Positions 34,766 through 47,248 of a DNA stretch of 64,000 bases are shown one piece after another; the first letter of the stretch is position 1, and each line of letters starts with the position of its first letter. Origin of the DNA: Linepithema humile (lineage: Eukaryota > Arthropoda > Insecta > Hymenoptera > Formicidae); the NCBI RefSeq assembly GCF_040581485.1, contig NC_090134.1:12577501-12641500 (forward strand). The letters are read 5' to 3'. The notes under the pieces are model-generated. The model worked only from the letters and a program-made list of their open reading frames with translations, searched no databases and was not told where the DNA came from. Position numbers and translations under genes: made by a program.

Positions 34766-34927
34766 GGCACTTTTCAGTGCCCATTTTTTAAACGTTGAAC
34801 TTGGATTGTCTTTCAATTCACGTTCTACAATATTAAACTGCACTTTTCAATGCCTATCTTTTAAATGTTGAACTTGAATTGTCTCTCAATTCACGTTACA
34901 TAATATTAAACGGCACTTGTCAGTGCT
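34766..34927 (+). other. Three tandem histone-type stem-loops
   Basis: GGCACTTTTCAGTGCC (34766-34781), TGCACTTTTCAATGCC (34839-34854) and GGCACTTGTCAGTGCT (34912-34927) each fit a 6-bp stem with a 4-base TTTC-like loop, the form of the replication-dependent histone mRNA 3' end. They sit in a direct repeat of about 73 bases (with TTGAACTTG and TCTCAATTCACGTT). No histone frame was recognised upstream, so they may be a relic or a coincidence of palindrome and repeat. Confidence 0.45.
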
Positions 34928-34929
34928 AT

Positions 34930-35695
34930 TATCCATTTGGGGACACGTAATACCTGTCTGCATGGATGTTTTATCATTGTATAACAAAGCACTTTTCTGT
35001 TGTACAATTATAATATTATCCATCAAAGTCTTTTTGTTATATGTTACTTTTTTTGGTACATGTCATATCTAATCGCTTGTTATTTGTCTGTTTAGAAGGA
35101 AACGTTTATCAACTGGAGGAATCATCTGCCATCAGGACGACAAATAGTAATATAATTAATGTAGTTATTATTATGTATATTTATGTAATTAGTATTATGT
35201 ATACAAATAATTTTTTATCTACAATTAATAAATGTAAACACACATATATATATTAATAAATAAATTAAAATAATATTATTAAATCTCAATTTAAATTCCA
35301 CATGCCTTTTAAATGCTTTTTAAATATCAATATGATTGAAATACAAGCCTTGCACAGTTTTTGTTCTCATTTTGCTGCCAGATTGTAATGCGCAGACTTT
35401 GCGTCGTATTTGGTATCAATTTGGCGTCAAGTTATGTTACCAAGCTTTGCTCGGTTTTTGTCAGCAATTTGCTGTCGCATTTTGTCAGCAAGCTTTGGCG
35501 ACAAAACCCAAGCTTAATGCGGACATAGTTGACGCCAATTTGCTTAATATTTTTGTTCAACTTTGTTAACAATTTGATGGCAAATCCCGAACATTTTGCT
35601 TACTGGAATTGTTGTCAGATTTCTTTATATTTAATCAGCACTTTTAATAGCACCGTGTGCAAATGCTCATAGCAACAGGCAGCCACGTCAGCATT
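34930..35695. other. Intergenic with degenerate short repeats
   Basis: From about 35370 to 35600 motifs such as TTTTGTCAGCAA, CAATTTGGCGTCAAG and CAAGCTTTG recur irregularly. No gene recognised. Confidence 0.4.
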
Positions 35696-35790
35696 TTGGG
35701 CGCCATTGTTGCCAGATTTCAATATTTTAAATGACATTGTTAGCATTTTTTAATTAGTGTCATGTGCAACAAGCGGGTATAAAAAACTCG
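35696..35790 (+). promoter_or_regulatory. Promoter module shared with the 59.3 kb locus
   Basis: Contains GGGCGCCATTGTTGCCAGAT at about 35698 and TGTGCAACAAGCGGGTATA followed by AAAA at about 35763-35785, about 90 bases before the ATG at 35876. Both blocks recur in front of the gene at 59374 (GAGCGCCATGTTGTCAGA and TGTGCAACAAGCGGGTATA followed by TAAGG). Confidence 0.6.
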
Positions 35791-35875
35791 CAAAAAATAC
35801 AAATTATTACAGTTATCCGAAATCATTTGAACAATCACTACATCGCTGCAACGCTTCATCTGAATTATAGCAACG

Positions 35876-36266
35876 ATGTTTTCTACCGTACAACAGACAA
35901 CTGTGAGTAATCTGGCCAACAAACAGCAAGGTTTGGAGACCTTTGCGAAGAAGCGGAAATACTCGCCCAACGTGTAAGTTGACTCTCTTACTATTTACAC
36001 TTTTAAACTCACTGCTATTGTTACACTTTGAACTTACACAAGCTTTTATCCACAGAAATAAAAGTAATTCACCAAGTATCGATAGAAGCATGATCACACT
36101 TCCCAGAACTTTGGCTAGAAGATACCCGTTGACGAAAACCGGGTATAAATATCTGGATATCGGAATCAATGTTTCTACGCCGAGCTACATAGAAATCGCT
36201 TTCGGTGACTACCATGGCAAAGAGATCAAGAGACACGATACTGTCTCGCGCCAAGTTCACGCGTAG
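35876..36266 (+). CDS. Small spliced gene of unknown function, possibly frameshifted
   Basis: Exon 1 (35876-35973) ends in a GTAAGT donor and exon 2 (36056-36266) starts after TTATCCACAG; the phases agree, giving about 102 residues. The N-terminus is Gln/Lys-rich (STVQQTTVSNLANKQQG), then RTLARRYPLTKTGYKY and NVSTPSYIEIAFGDYHGKEI. From about 36212 a second frame is open to 36570 (MAKRSRDTILSRAKFTRS ... YRISITAGPIELAIGS), so the real protein may have been longer and lost frame near 36225. I do not recognise the family. Its promoter is shared with an unrelated-looking gene at 59374. Confidence 0.45.
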
Positions 36267-36570
36267 CGCAAGACCGACCGTGTATCTTTACGCGAGACGG
36301 AAGGTTCAAATGAGCCGAGATTATCGGATCTCAATAACGGCTGGGCCGATTGAGTTGGCAATAGGCTCAATCGAAAGCGCGTACCTAAAATACATAACGA
36401 AAGTCTGCTTGTTTTTGCTCTGTGTGCTTTATAAAAATAAATATATGCATTCAAAGTCGAGAAATCTAAAAAATCATCTCGCTAGGATGTATGTCGCGTT
36501 GAGATGTATGTCGCTCGTGTCTTATTGTCAGCGTCATCAACATTCTAGCATCATCATCAACATTTTCTAA

Positions 36571-37255
36571 CATGGCGGCGCTCAGACCTGTCAACTCGCA
36601 GCTTTAATGTATATATTAATTACATTTATATATTAGTATCAGTCGTAAAATGTATATATAACGTGTTGTGGAGACAAATAAAGATAGTGTATATAAAAAA
36701 TAATAGTATTCTTCATAAAAAAAATTTTTTTCGATCTTAAAGTGCAGAAGTGTACACTCTCAGTATTCTGTAGTTAGTTATTAGTGGACAGACAGAACAG
36801 AAAGTGTACTTTGTGCAGATGGTGGAATCTGCAAGTTTCTGACGTTAGGTGCGCTGATGGCGCTGAGAAACCGCGCGGCGCTCGCTTACGTTTGGCATTT
36901 ACATAACCTTTCTGTTCAGAAAGTGTTAAAATAAAAAAAAAGTAATAATAGTGAATTCGGTCTAACAAATTTGGCCATTTGCACTATGCATACTTAAGAG
37001 TACTTATCCAGAGCAGTGTAGTGCGAGTGATTAAATTTGTTAGAATTTCGTATTAAGTGAAATAGGTGTATAAGTGTATCAGGAGACGCGGTAGTGTCTC
37101 CGGCCAAGTTCAAAAAACGACACTACTAAAGGCGTAATCACACTATAGGTTGCGAGCTCGATTGCGATTGAGGTTACAATTAACAGTTTCAGGTTGATCA
37201 ATCACACTATAGGTTGGCAATACCAGTGTGGTTATTGTTGATTAACCAAGCCGGT
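36571..37255. other. Region left of the Harbinger element
   Basis: Mostly unassigned. Near 37130-37260 AATCACACTATAGGTTG occurs twice, which could be the terminal or subterminal repeat of the following transposon. Confidence 0.35.
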
Positions 37256-37256
37256 A

Positions 37257-39040
37257 ATGCCAGTCATTATGTCAAATATAAGAGAAATAATTTTAAAAGA
37301 GCGAAAACGTAGATTTTTATCTGCGTGTCTAATATTGTGTCTAGCAGTTGATCAAGAAAAACGTAAAGTAAAACGTTCTATGTGGACCAAGCCATACTTA
37401 TTACGAAGAAAATGTAAAAGTATGCATCATAACCTATTTCTGGAACTTGCGTTTGAAGATCCAAATCGATTTCGTAGGTACTGTACACTTTTTATCAATC
37501 AATTAATATATTAAATACATTAAAAAACTGTAAACAATAAATAAGGACTGTTTTTAATGAATAAAAGTAGTAACAATTTGAATAATATTTGCAGATGTCT
37601 GCGTATGAACAGTGATGTCTTTCAATATCTTGTTGAAAAAGTTACACCTCTTATTCAAAAGAAAACAACGCATTTAAGAGAAAGTATACCTCTTTCTGAG
37701 AGACTCTCCGTCACCTTGCGTCATCTAGCTACTGGTAAAATATATAAACACAAAACAATAATACTTAAAAAATTAAAATTTATATTTTTTAAAATTGAAA
37801 ATCAAATCAACTAAAAATCAACACAATAAAAACAATACGTAATTTATACTTCACAATATACTTTATAAAGTATAAATTGCACACTATCTTCCGCGCTTGA
37901 TTCTTACTTGCCGTTTTTTAATTGCTTTGATATTACTTTTTTCTTGAAATAATTGTGTTTACAGGAGAATCACAAGAATCACTTAGCCTGCAGTTCAGAA
38001 TTGGTCAGAGCACAATATCAAACATAATAAGAGAAGTATCTGCAGCGCTTATCAATGTTTTAAAAGATGAATTTTTGCGAATACCATCATCTGCATAAGA
38101 ATGGGATATTGTTGCTAATGATTATGGACAAAGATGGAATTTTCATCATTGCATTGGTGCAATAGATGGGAAGCATGTGCGAATAGATCCTCCTCTTTCA
38201 TCAGGATCAGCCTATTACAACTATAAAGATTTTTACAGCATTGTTTTAATGGCTGTTGTTGATGCACAGTTAAGATTTATATACATAGATATAGGTACCA
38301 ATGGAAGAATGAGTGATTCTCACATATGGAACAAATGTAGTCTCAAATCTCATTTGAGTAACAATAATATTCCTTTGCCTCAACCATCTCCAATTGCTGG
38401 ATGTGTCGATAATTTTCCTTATGTACTGGTTGGTGATGAGATTTTCCCTCTCACAAAATACTTGCTCATTCCATTTCCAAAAGATCAGTGTCGTAATCGG
38501 TTAGATAGAAGAATTTTTAACTACAGGTATAAATGTAAATCTGTATGATCTTTTAATCAAAATTATGAAATAACATGACAATTAATCAATTATGAATATT
38601 AATGTTAATTAAAGAAATGGAATTATGTGTTGCATTATTTTGATAGGTTATCACGTGCCAGACGCTGTTCAGAAAATGCATTCGGTATACTGGGTGCAAG
38701 ATTTCAGATTTTTCGAACAGCTATGAGATACGACCCTGATGAAGCAACTCGAATCACAATGGCTTACTGCTGTTTCCATAATATGTTGCGTAGTCTAAAT
38801 ATAGGTCGTGCTATGTATACTCCATCAGATTTTCTTGATGAAGAAAATGAATTAACAGGTTATATAAGACCTGGTGAATGGAGACAAGAAGCAGCTAATG
38901 GTTTAGCACAATTGTGTCATCAAGGTGGAAATCACCATGCAACTGATGCTCGCATCCTTCGAGACAGGTGGACTATATATTTTAACGGACCTGGAGCTGT
39001 ATCATGGCAAGAGAGAGTAGTACTTGGCCAAAATACATGA
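37257..39040 (+). pseudogene. PIF/Harbinger transposase gene with one nonsense codon
   Basis: Four exons with agreeing phases: 37257-37477, 37595-37734, 37965-38526 and 38647-39040. The product starts with a helix-rich region (MHHNLFLELAFEDPNRF, RMNSDVFQYLVEKV), then LRHLATG, a helix-turn-helix-like segment (SLSLQFRIGQSTISNIIREV) and the DDE_Tnp_4 catalytic core: first Asp in GAIDGKHVRI, second in LVGDEIFPL, Glu in CSENAFGILGARF. All three catalytic residues are present. The only break is a TAA at 38096-38098, just before EWDIVANDY. It would cut and insert element DNA at TWA-like sites together with a Myb/MADF partner. The facing BESS exon at 40217-40575 is a candidate partner. Confidence 0.8.
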
Positions 39041-40216
39041 ACATATAATGATTTGCAAGAAAAAAATAATTCAAATATATCAAAACTGAAAAAAGAGATT
39101 TTAATAAAGAAAAATAAATTGTTCGCTTTACATATTTTTTATTATTACTCATTTTATACTTAAAAATAATTTTCTTAACTTAGTATATAAAGTCAAAAAG
39201 TATATCTTATGTATTAAATCTTATAAAGAGTAAAATAAACATTATATTATCAGTAATAAAATATTAAAAATAAATATTTGATTCTTTTATTAGTCTTTGT
39301 GTGTGTGCGCATAATACATAATGAATAATTAAATATGCATATGTTACTAAATAAAATATTATTTCATTATTTGGTGTCGATTACTAGTAGTAAGCCCATA
39401 CATTTATTAGAAAAAAAATTATCTTATTATCACAGTTTTTCATAATTAGTCAAATATGAATAAAAGAAAATTCTACATTAAACTTCGAGAATAATATTTT
39501 TACTATAGGAATCTTTACGTTATACAAAGTTATTATTTATCTGAATATAACATTTATAACAAATTTAAAATTAATATTTTAAACAGTTTACGTTACGATC
39601 ACAGACCTTTCAAATATGAAATTATTTTACTTTAACATATTTGTGTAATACAATATTTAATAAAATGCTTTGACGCAAAATATAAAACAAAAAAATAAAA
39701 GCAAAATAAAACTTAATAAAATCGCATAATACATTAAAAATTAAAAATTGCGAATTGTAAAATAAATCCAATTAATGTACAGAATGCTTATTTTGCAACT
39801 TGAAAGTTTTGTTCGAGTTAATTGGATTGTATTTTATATCTAGAAAAATAACTTTATTTCAGTGAAGAAAACTTCCAACAAAACGTTTTGTTAAACACTG
39901 TCAATTAAATAATTTTAATCTTTGTTATGATTAAATTCTAATCTTTAATTCGTAAGTTTTAATTTTCAATGCGTGGTTAATTAAAAAGAGTTTTGTTAGC
40001 GCATATCACAAAAGTGTATATTATGTGTGTATAAAACACACACATGCATGCGTGATCTCTTTTTCACAAAAATCTTTAGTTTTTTAGAAAGACAACCTCT
40101 TGTGCACACCTGCACACGTAAGCATACATTATATAGATAATATGCGCTACAAAGATGTGCTAACAAGACATTGTATAAATTTTAGACAGAAAAAATTATA
40201 TAACTTTTTTTTTGTC
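39041..40216. other. AT-rich spacer within the Harbinger region
   Basis: No gene recognised. It contains AATAAA signals after the transposase gene, as expected between two convergent genes. Confidence 0.4.
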
Positions 40217-40575
40217 TTAATTAGTAGTAAATAGTAGTTTCATAATTTCTTTCTCCAAACGCTTTCTAGTCTCAGGGGACATTTCTCTCAACTTAGCCCC
40301 AATGTAAGCTGTAAAATAGTTAATAGCATCCTGCCGATCAGATTGGGGAAAATGCATTGGCTGTGTGGCTATCTGTTTTATCGCTTCAACAGCTTCATCC
40401 ATAGCTGATTCACTTTTTTGCTTTTTGGATGTTCTTTTTACATAAAGTGCTTCATCTTCTGTGCGTTTCTTTCCCCTTATACCGGATGCGGAAGTAGGAC
40501 TCTCAGGATCGCTTAAAAAAGCTTGAGAAGTTGATGGGGATATAGTTGAAGATGATGAAGTGTAATTTGCAACCC
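40217..40575 (-). pseudogene. C-terminal exon of a MADF-BESS type protein, truncated
   Basis: The minus-strand frame is open from about 40575 to the stop at 40217. It encodes a Ser/Pro-rich linker (SSSTISPSTSQAFLSDPESP), a basic patch (RGKKRTEDEALYVKRTSKKQ) and a BESS-like C-terminal motif (DAINYFTAYIGAKLREM ... RLEKEIMKLLF). BESS motifs mediate protein-protein contacts in MADF/Myb DNA-binding proteins. PIF/Harbinger elements commonly encode such a second protein, facing the transposase as here. The MADF domain that should precede it is not found upstream; the sequence changes near 40590, so the gene looks truncated. Confidence 0.6.
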
Positions 40576-42056
40576 AGATAACAAATCGTGCGGGCTCATA
40601 TTACCTGCACGATGTGAGTATCACACCATATCTGCACAGTGCTATCACTTTGCCTGCACGACGTGATAGGGACATGCGTGCGGGAGCAATAAATCGCACT
40701 ATGCAGTTTACGCCATGCGCGACTGTGCCTCCTCTCACGACGTGAGTGCTATATGCCGAGAATTCATTTTATCGCGTCATTCTCATTTCCGCTTAATTCA
40801 TAAGTGTGCCGTTTTGTGCCTGGTGTACTTAATAGTTATTGCTGCTTTGATTGATTTGTACAAAATATTTGTGACACCGTGGCATTGGACTGACGATTAA
40901 TTCGCTGTTTTTGGTAAGTACGCATTAGATATAATAAATATTAATATTGTCACATGAAATCTTTGTTATAACCTCACATTTTTATATTGTATTTTTATAG
41001 AAAAGTTTGCAAAAGTGTTGCATTTGCTTTTTCGCGGTCGTGGTCAGTCGTGGTTGCCTGTATCTACATATCATATAAGACGAACGACAAGATACCTAAA
41101 TGTAACTTTGTAGTCAGTGTAGCGTGCCAATGTGTTTCTTGGTTGGTTGTAAGGAAATGCTCCTTATTTATATCACGAGTTGTTTTCGAGTACAGTAATT
41201 ATCTAAAGTACGTGTTACTTAACGTAAATCTTTATGATATCACATAAATAAATAATTTTACAATAGTGCGGTAAAAACCTCCTGAATAGCGAATTTCCAA
41301 TTTGTAATCAAACAGAGTAAATACATATAATGAAATATAGTCAGAAATGAATAGCTGTACTTTTATTAGCCAAAAGTTGACAAAGCAATTAGACACATTA
41401 CATCGCAATTTCACAAATAAACACTTTCTGTTAATAGACTTGTAACCTAGAAATATCATGCAATGACAAGTTAAAAACTTATATGTGTAAGATATGCAAA
41501 ATTTTAATTTTTTATCAATTTATTTCTAAAGTATTCAACTTTTATTTTATATAAATAAATATCATCGTAAAAAATAACTTTTGCTAACACTGTTTTGGCA
41601 ATAGATTTTTTGATCATGAATCATGAAAATGTTTATTCTTAATACAACTTTTAATGACCATTAGACATTATTAGTACATGGATTTCTTTTTATATTTATA
41701 TATATTTAAAAATTTTTTAAACTCTTCATTGAAGAATCTGTTCTAAAAATTATTATATAATAATTACAAAACAAAAAACTAGAATTAAATTTTAAATGAA
41801 ATTATTTATGTATGTATTTTTAATTAAATTTTAAATGGAATATTATATAAATTAAATGAAATATTAATATACGGGCATTAGATATAATAAATATTAACAT
41901 TGTTATATTAAATCTTTATTATCCAGATAACAATTGGTGATTTGCAATACTTGCGTTCTCCAGCGACACAAGGGCCACTTTTGAAAGCCACCAGGCCGGC
42001 ACATATCATTGTGAGGATTGTGAGTATTTCTGAATTATATACATACATTAACCAAC

Positions 42057-42060
<4 letters not shown>
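40576..42060. other. Region with possible isolated exons
   Basis: A frame at 40715-40900 with a hydrophobic stretch runs close to a GTAAGT donor near 40915. A short frame after TTATCCAG near 41925 (GDLQYLRSPATQGPLLKA) runs to a GTGAGT near 42016. These could be exons of an unrecognised gene. TTAGATATAATAAATATTAA occurs at about 40926 and 41879, a direct repeat. Confidence 0.2.

Positions 42061-42126
<66 letters not shown>
42061..42126. repeat. (TA)n microsatellite
   Basis: About 33 TA units. Confidence 0.95.
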
Positions 42127-42129
<3 letters not shown>

Positions 42130-42243
42130 GTTTATTTATATATGCAATATTTATTTTTTGATATATTTTCATGATTTATTTATTAAAAAAAAGCATACAT
42201 AATTGACTTGCAAAAGTATCTACATATATCTACATCTACAGAT

Positions 42244-43195
42244 CAGAGCTGCCAGTTTTCCCCGGAGAGCTCCACACGCACACAACCGAGACCCGCTGAC
42301 GTCACGTGTCTGTGTGCGCTCGGCTGTCGACTGGTAGAAGTGGGCGGACCTATGTCTTGTATCTCTTTCCCACCAAGCCTAGCATAAAAACCGATTTTGA
42401 CGCTCGCACCGTTTCTTCTGCCAAGCGTTGGCAACAAAAATGCTTTCCCGAATTTCGCTCCACGCGACTAAGTCGACTAGCGGCGTGTTGCTTTCGCTCG
42501 ACGCGATATTTTTTCTGAGATTTACAGTCTTTTATGAAACATATATCATATTCATATTAATAAAATATTTTAACATTATGTATTTGCAGAATATGATTTT
42601 TTACGTTAATGTATAAAATAAGAATAAAGTAATAAAAATTATATATCGCAATATATAAACAAAACAAGTAACATTTAATATATTATTAATTTATTTATAT
42701 GTTCCAATTTTACACATTAACGTGAAAAATCACATTATAAATGCATAATATCTTTTGTAAATAGCAAGATAATTGAGAAGTAAAGGAAAGAATTGATTGA
42801 AAATAAAAGAAACATGTTTTTACTTAAAAAATATTTATGATTATCTTATTTAACACAAAAGTAATCTAGACAAAGCATACCAATGTGATTATACATCGGA
42901 TAGTTTAGTATTTTAACTTTATTTTAACCATTTTAATATAGTGGTCTTCCGCACCACCCAAGAGGTTCCACTAATGGTGCGTTAGATTTTTTCAAGTGGA
43001 TCTTCGCCAGGAGCCCTATTGTACCACTTTTCATTTTTCTTTATACATTACCTTTATATAGATATGGTGTCGTTTGCAAACAAGATACTTATCATACACT
43101 TGTCGGTCATAAATATGGTGTCATTTACAGACAAAATACTTGTTACATGCCTATCGTTTATAAGTGTGGTGTCCTTTGTAGACATATTAATGAAA
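42244..43195. repeat. Left long terminal inverted repeat of hAT element
   Basis: Near-identical in reverse complement to about 50430-51327. The inner end has two to three units of the satellite (AGATACTTATCATACACTTG, TGTCATTTACAGACAAAATA) that is expanded in the right arm. Confidence 0.85.
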
Positions 43196-43984
43196 TTTTA
43201 TTTATCTCAATTAAAAATGATAAGGGTCAACAAATAATAAAATTATAAAAGGAAAGGAGCAATAGGAATCAAAACGCTAGATTTTAGTGTGAACGAACTT
43301 ATATTGAGTTATAATAACATTAGTATAAACAGACATTTCATAACCTGTCATCAGGCTATCCTTAGTGTGAAATAAAAAACGCACGCTGATTTACATTAAG
43401 ATCTGAGTTAAAACAAATATAATTTAAACGCAAGATTTGTTGTAAAATTAATGAAAAAAGTTAGTTTTAACATTGATATAATCAATATTAGCTCGTCGGT
43501 TTTACAAATAAAAGTTCGTCGGGTTTACAAATAAAAGATAGAAGAAAAAAATTAAAAATTAAAAATTTGTCAAAAATTTAATAAAAAAAGTTGATTAAAA
43601 TAAAATAAAATAATAAAATTAATTAAAATTATTCAATATTTGTGAGGTCAAGTTAAATAAAAGTCAATAAAAAAAAATAAAATAAAAGAAAATAAAATTT
43701 ATATAATTTGTTATGATAAATAATAGTTTTTTATTATGGTTTGGTTTACTCTTCCCCGACTGCCTCTTCTGTTTCCCCGGCCACCTCCTCTTCTTATTAC
43801 TCCAGAAGGACCTGGTCTTATATGGTTTTTGTGTTGTACATTTCGTCGAGCGTACCACCGTGCACGCGACCAACCACCTCCTCTTTTTTTTTTCTGAAAA
43901 ATAAACACATTTATAGATTAATAATTTAAAACAATTATGCATATAAATAAATCATTTAGTTACAAAAAAATAAATAAATATCAA
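43196..43984. other. hAT interior, left part, no gene recognised
   Basis: AT-rich; overlapping frames at 43664-43942 on both strands show no recognisable features. Confidence 0.35.
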
Positions 43985-44276
43985 TATATATGAAAGAGGC
44001 TAATGGAGCCACCGCTGATTGTTAGTGCGAAATTTTTTATGTTTCTTATAGAAACTTGATTCGTCTGCATTGAGACATTAAAATGTACACTGATCTCAGA
44101 TTCGAGACATTAAAGTGTACGAGAATTGCATACATCGATCTTATTATTCAAGAATCAGAATGTATGAAAGTAAGGAAGTTATTTGAAAGGAAGGAAGACA
44201 AGAAAAAAAATATAAGAGATAAAAAAATTCGCACTAACAACCAGCGATGGCTTCATTAGCCTCTTTCATATATATT
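43985..44276. mobile_element. MITE nested in the hAT element
   Basis: ATATATGAAAGAGGCTAATG ... GTTAGTGCGAA pairs with TTCGCACTAACAA ... TTAGCCTCTTTCATATAT. About 290 bases, noncoding centre. Confidence 0.7.
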
Positions 44277-44298
44277 AATATGATATTATCACACTAGC

Positions 44299-45300
44299 CT
44301 ATTCCTCATATGGAAAATTCTCTGATATTGTGTTTAAATTAATAAATAATGTACCATTATCGCCGGCTTGTTCCGACTGCTGCTGCTGTTGCTGCTGCTC
44401 GTCTCTTGGTTCTGGTTCTCTCTCCACTTCTTTTTCTTTTAATTTTTTTGTTATTAAATTTAGTTGTTGCATTTTTTTTATTTCTTGTTGTTGATGCAAC
44501 ATGAGTTGCATCATTTGCTGCACATTTGTCGTGTCTTCTAGAGACAAATTTCTCACGTCCATTATATTTTCCTCTGCAAAAATTAATACATATTTATTAA
44601 ATTATATATATATATATATATAAGAGAGAAGAAAGAAACTAATGATTAAATATTTTCTAACTATTTGCTAACAGATAAATTCAATAAAATAAAAAACGGT
44701 ATAAGAGTTACAAGCTACGATTTAATAATATGTGTCAATTTTTCTTATATTAACAAAATTATCTTTTAAGATATAAACGCTTCGGTCGATTATCCTCAAT
44801 ATATGTTACAATAAAAGAATCAGTTTAATATTTAAAATACATTAAATTTAAAATTTTAACCACAAAAGATTTTCATTACTTGCGATGTCAACAAGTACAG
44901 ATAACTGAGAACCTTTGTATAATGTAACATTACTCCAATAACTGTTAATTTTGCTCTATTTTCATGTTTAAAGTTTCTCAAGTGACATAGCTTTAAAAAA
45001 AAATAGACATCAAATGTTTTACAGTTTAAACTTTTGATTTTATGTATTTCCAATGTTAAAATTATTGATTCTTTTAATGTAATGTATATTGGACGAATAA
45101 TCGATTGAAACGTTTATATCCTTAAAGACAATTTTGTAAATATAAGAAACATTAACACATAATTCTAGTCATAGCTCTTGTGCTATTTTTCATATTATTA
45201 TATTTAAAAATTGAAAAATTTTATTCAATTTATGAATAATAATTTTCAAATATAATATGATTTAAGAGCATAATAATTTAATTTATTACTTACGATTCAT
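44299..45300 (-). CDS. Small spliced gene with coiled-coil and polyglutamine, inside the hAT element
   Basis: On the minus strand a short coding exon (45300-45294, ATGAATC) ends at a GTAAGT donor. The next exon (44573-44299) follows TTTTTGCAG; the phase agrees and gives 93 residues without a break. The product has MNQENIMDVRNLSLEDTT, a Gln/Met-rich coiled-coil (QMMQLMLHQQQEIKKMQQL), a charged region (KEKEVEREPEPRDE), seven Gln, and NLNTISENFPYEE at the end. No family recognised. A (CGTG)n tract lies about 130 bases upstream of its ATG. It could be a captured host exon, a passenger gene of the transposon, or chance. Confidence 0.35.
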
Positions 45301-45430
45301 GTTTCGAGATATTCTTCTAAGCAGCGTGTTCTTGAAACTAAAATGTATGTGCTCACGGAAAGGAAGAAGCAACTAGTCTGTACGTTTATAAACATTGGCC
45401 AGATACACAAGAACTGTGTGTGTATGTATG

Positions 45431-45784
<354 letters not shown>

Positions 45785-46080
45785 TGTATGTGTGTGTGTG
45801 TGTGTATGTGTGTATGTATGTATGTATGTGTGTATGTATGTATGTATGTACAGAGCGCTTTCTGTAAGCGATTATTTTAGTTGGGCGCATTTAGCACACC
45901 GACACAATAATTGTGTGGGCAATCAGTAATTATTATCTGTGATTAAAGTATACCATTAAAATATGAAAGATCTGATAGAATATAGTATACAAAATGTATA
46001 AAAAAGGTGGGAATAATTCACGAGATACTTTATACTTTAATTTGATATATAATTAATATAAATTAAATAATTTTACATGA

Positions 46081-46360
46081 ACTATGAAATATTTCGTTAA
46101 ATATTTATTTTTCAATTATCTTACCTCAACATTTTTATGCACATTTTTATGCACAAAACAATGAGAGAAATCAATTAGTGTAGAAAAAACACATAGTTGT
46201 CTCAAAGAAAAAACGTAGCTAAAATTATATCATATTATATTTTTTCTTCAAGACAACTATGTGTTTTTTCTACACACATTGATTCCTCTCATTATTTTGT
46301 GCATAAAAGTGTTGAGGTAAGATAATTGAAAAATGAATATTTAACGAGATATTTCATAGT
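46081..46360. repeat. Palindrome of the dispersed repeat family
   Basis: ACTATGAAATATTTCGTTAA ... CTCAACATTTTTATGCA and GTGTAGAAAAAACACATAG pair with their complements to the right around about 60 bases. The right arm continues into a region similar to 23285-23690 and 57541-57930, ending near CACCCTGTATA at 46674. Confidence 0.65.
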
Positions 46361-46675
46361 CTATATAAAATTATGTCAAATTTAAGTATAAAATATCTCG
46401 TAAACTATTCAATTTTTGGCCATCTTACCTCTATAACTTTTTACGTCAAATATTGCGAGAAATCGATTTATATAAAAAAATTAGAGTAGTTTCATTTGAA
46501 AAAGTGAAGATGATCTTTAAATCTCTGAAACGCCTTCACCCAAGATCAAACTGATAAGATCGGTAAATAGATCTTTTTAAACCCTACAACTTTTATCTGA
46601 AACATTTTTTTACAAAAGTTATATTTTTTGAGATATTCTGGAGTTTCCACCATTTTTATACACCCTGTATACTGC
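46361..46675. repeat. Dispersed repeat, copy 2
   Basis: Carries CCCTACAACTTTTATCTGAA and ends ACACCCTGTATA, as in the family seen at 23285-23690 and 57541-57930. Noncoding. Confidence 0.45.
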
Positions 46676-47107
46676 AATGGCTGACTACGGTCACAAGAAT
46701 TTAATCTCCCTCCCCAGTTGCCTCCTTAATTCTTACCACAGGGGAAAAAACCCACCCCCACTTCTCCAAAGCTCACTTCAGTATGTAACGTAGACCATTG
46801 TGCAAACCACGTCAATGATATAGTTTCGTGAAAACGACTTACTTTAGACCAGTAATTAATTAATTAATTAAACGAGAAAGTAATGAATACGACTTAGCGA
46901 CTTGGTTAAGCTCGTCGCCATATAATATTATATCATTAATACGTGCCAACATGTTTATTATACACGTGCCTCGGAAAAATTTGATGTTCAAAAGGAAAAG
47001 CAGTTTGAGGTTATAAAATTCTTACATTTACATCTATTTATATACTATTTATATATGCATGTATATAATATATATATATATCAACACTTTATCGGCGAAT
47101 GTGATTT

Positions 47108-47248
47108 ATGCCCGATTCCACCAACGTAGATTAACTTTAATCTCGGTTCAACTTACTCTTTATCTTTTTCTAGTTCTAAGAATTAGAAAAAGGTGAAGAG
47201 TAAGTTGAACCGAGGTTAAAGTTAAACTACGTTGGTGGAATCGGGCAT
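47108..47248. mobile_element. Hairpin MITE (141 bp)
   Basis: ATGCCCGATTCCACCAACGT ... CTCGGTTCAACTTACTCTT pairs with AAGAGTAAGTTGAACCGAG ... ACGTTGGTGGAATCGGGCAT almost perfectly. Confidence 0.75.

Noticed and set aside
34633..34800. A histone gene ending at the stem-loops
   Set aside because: No frame upstream resembles any core or linker histone; only the stem-loop form matches.
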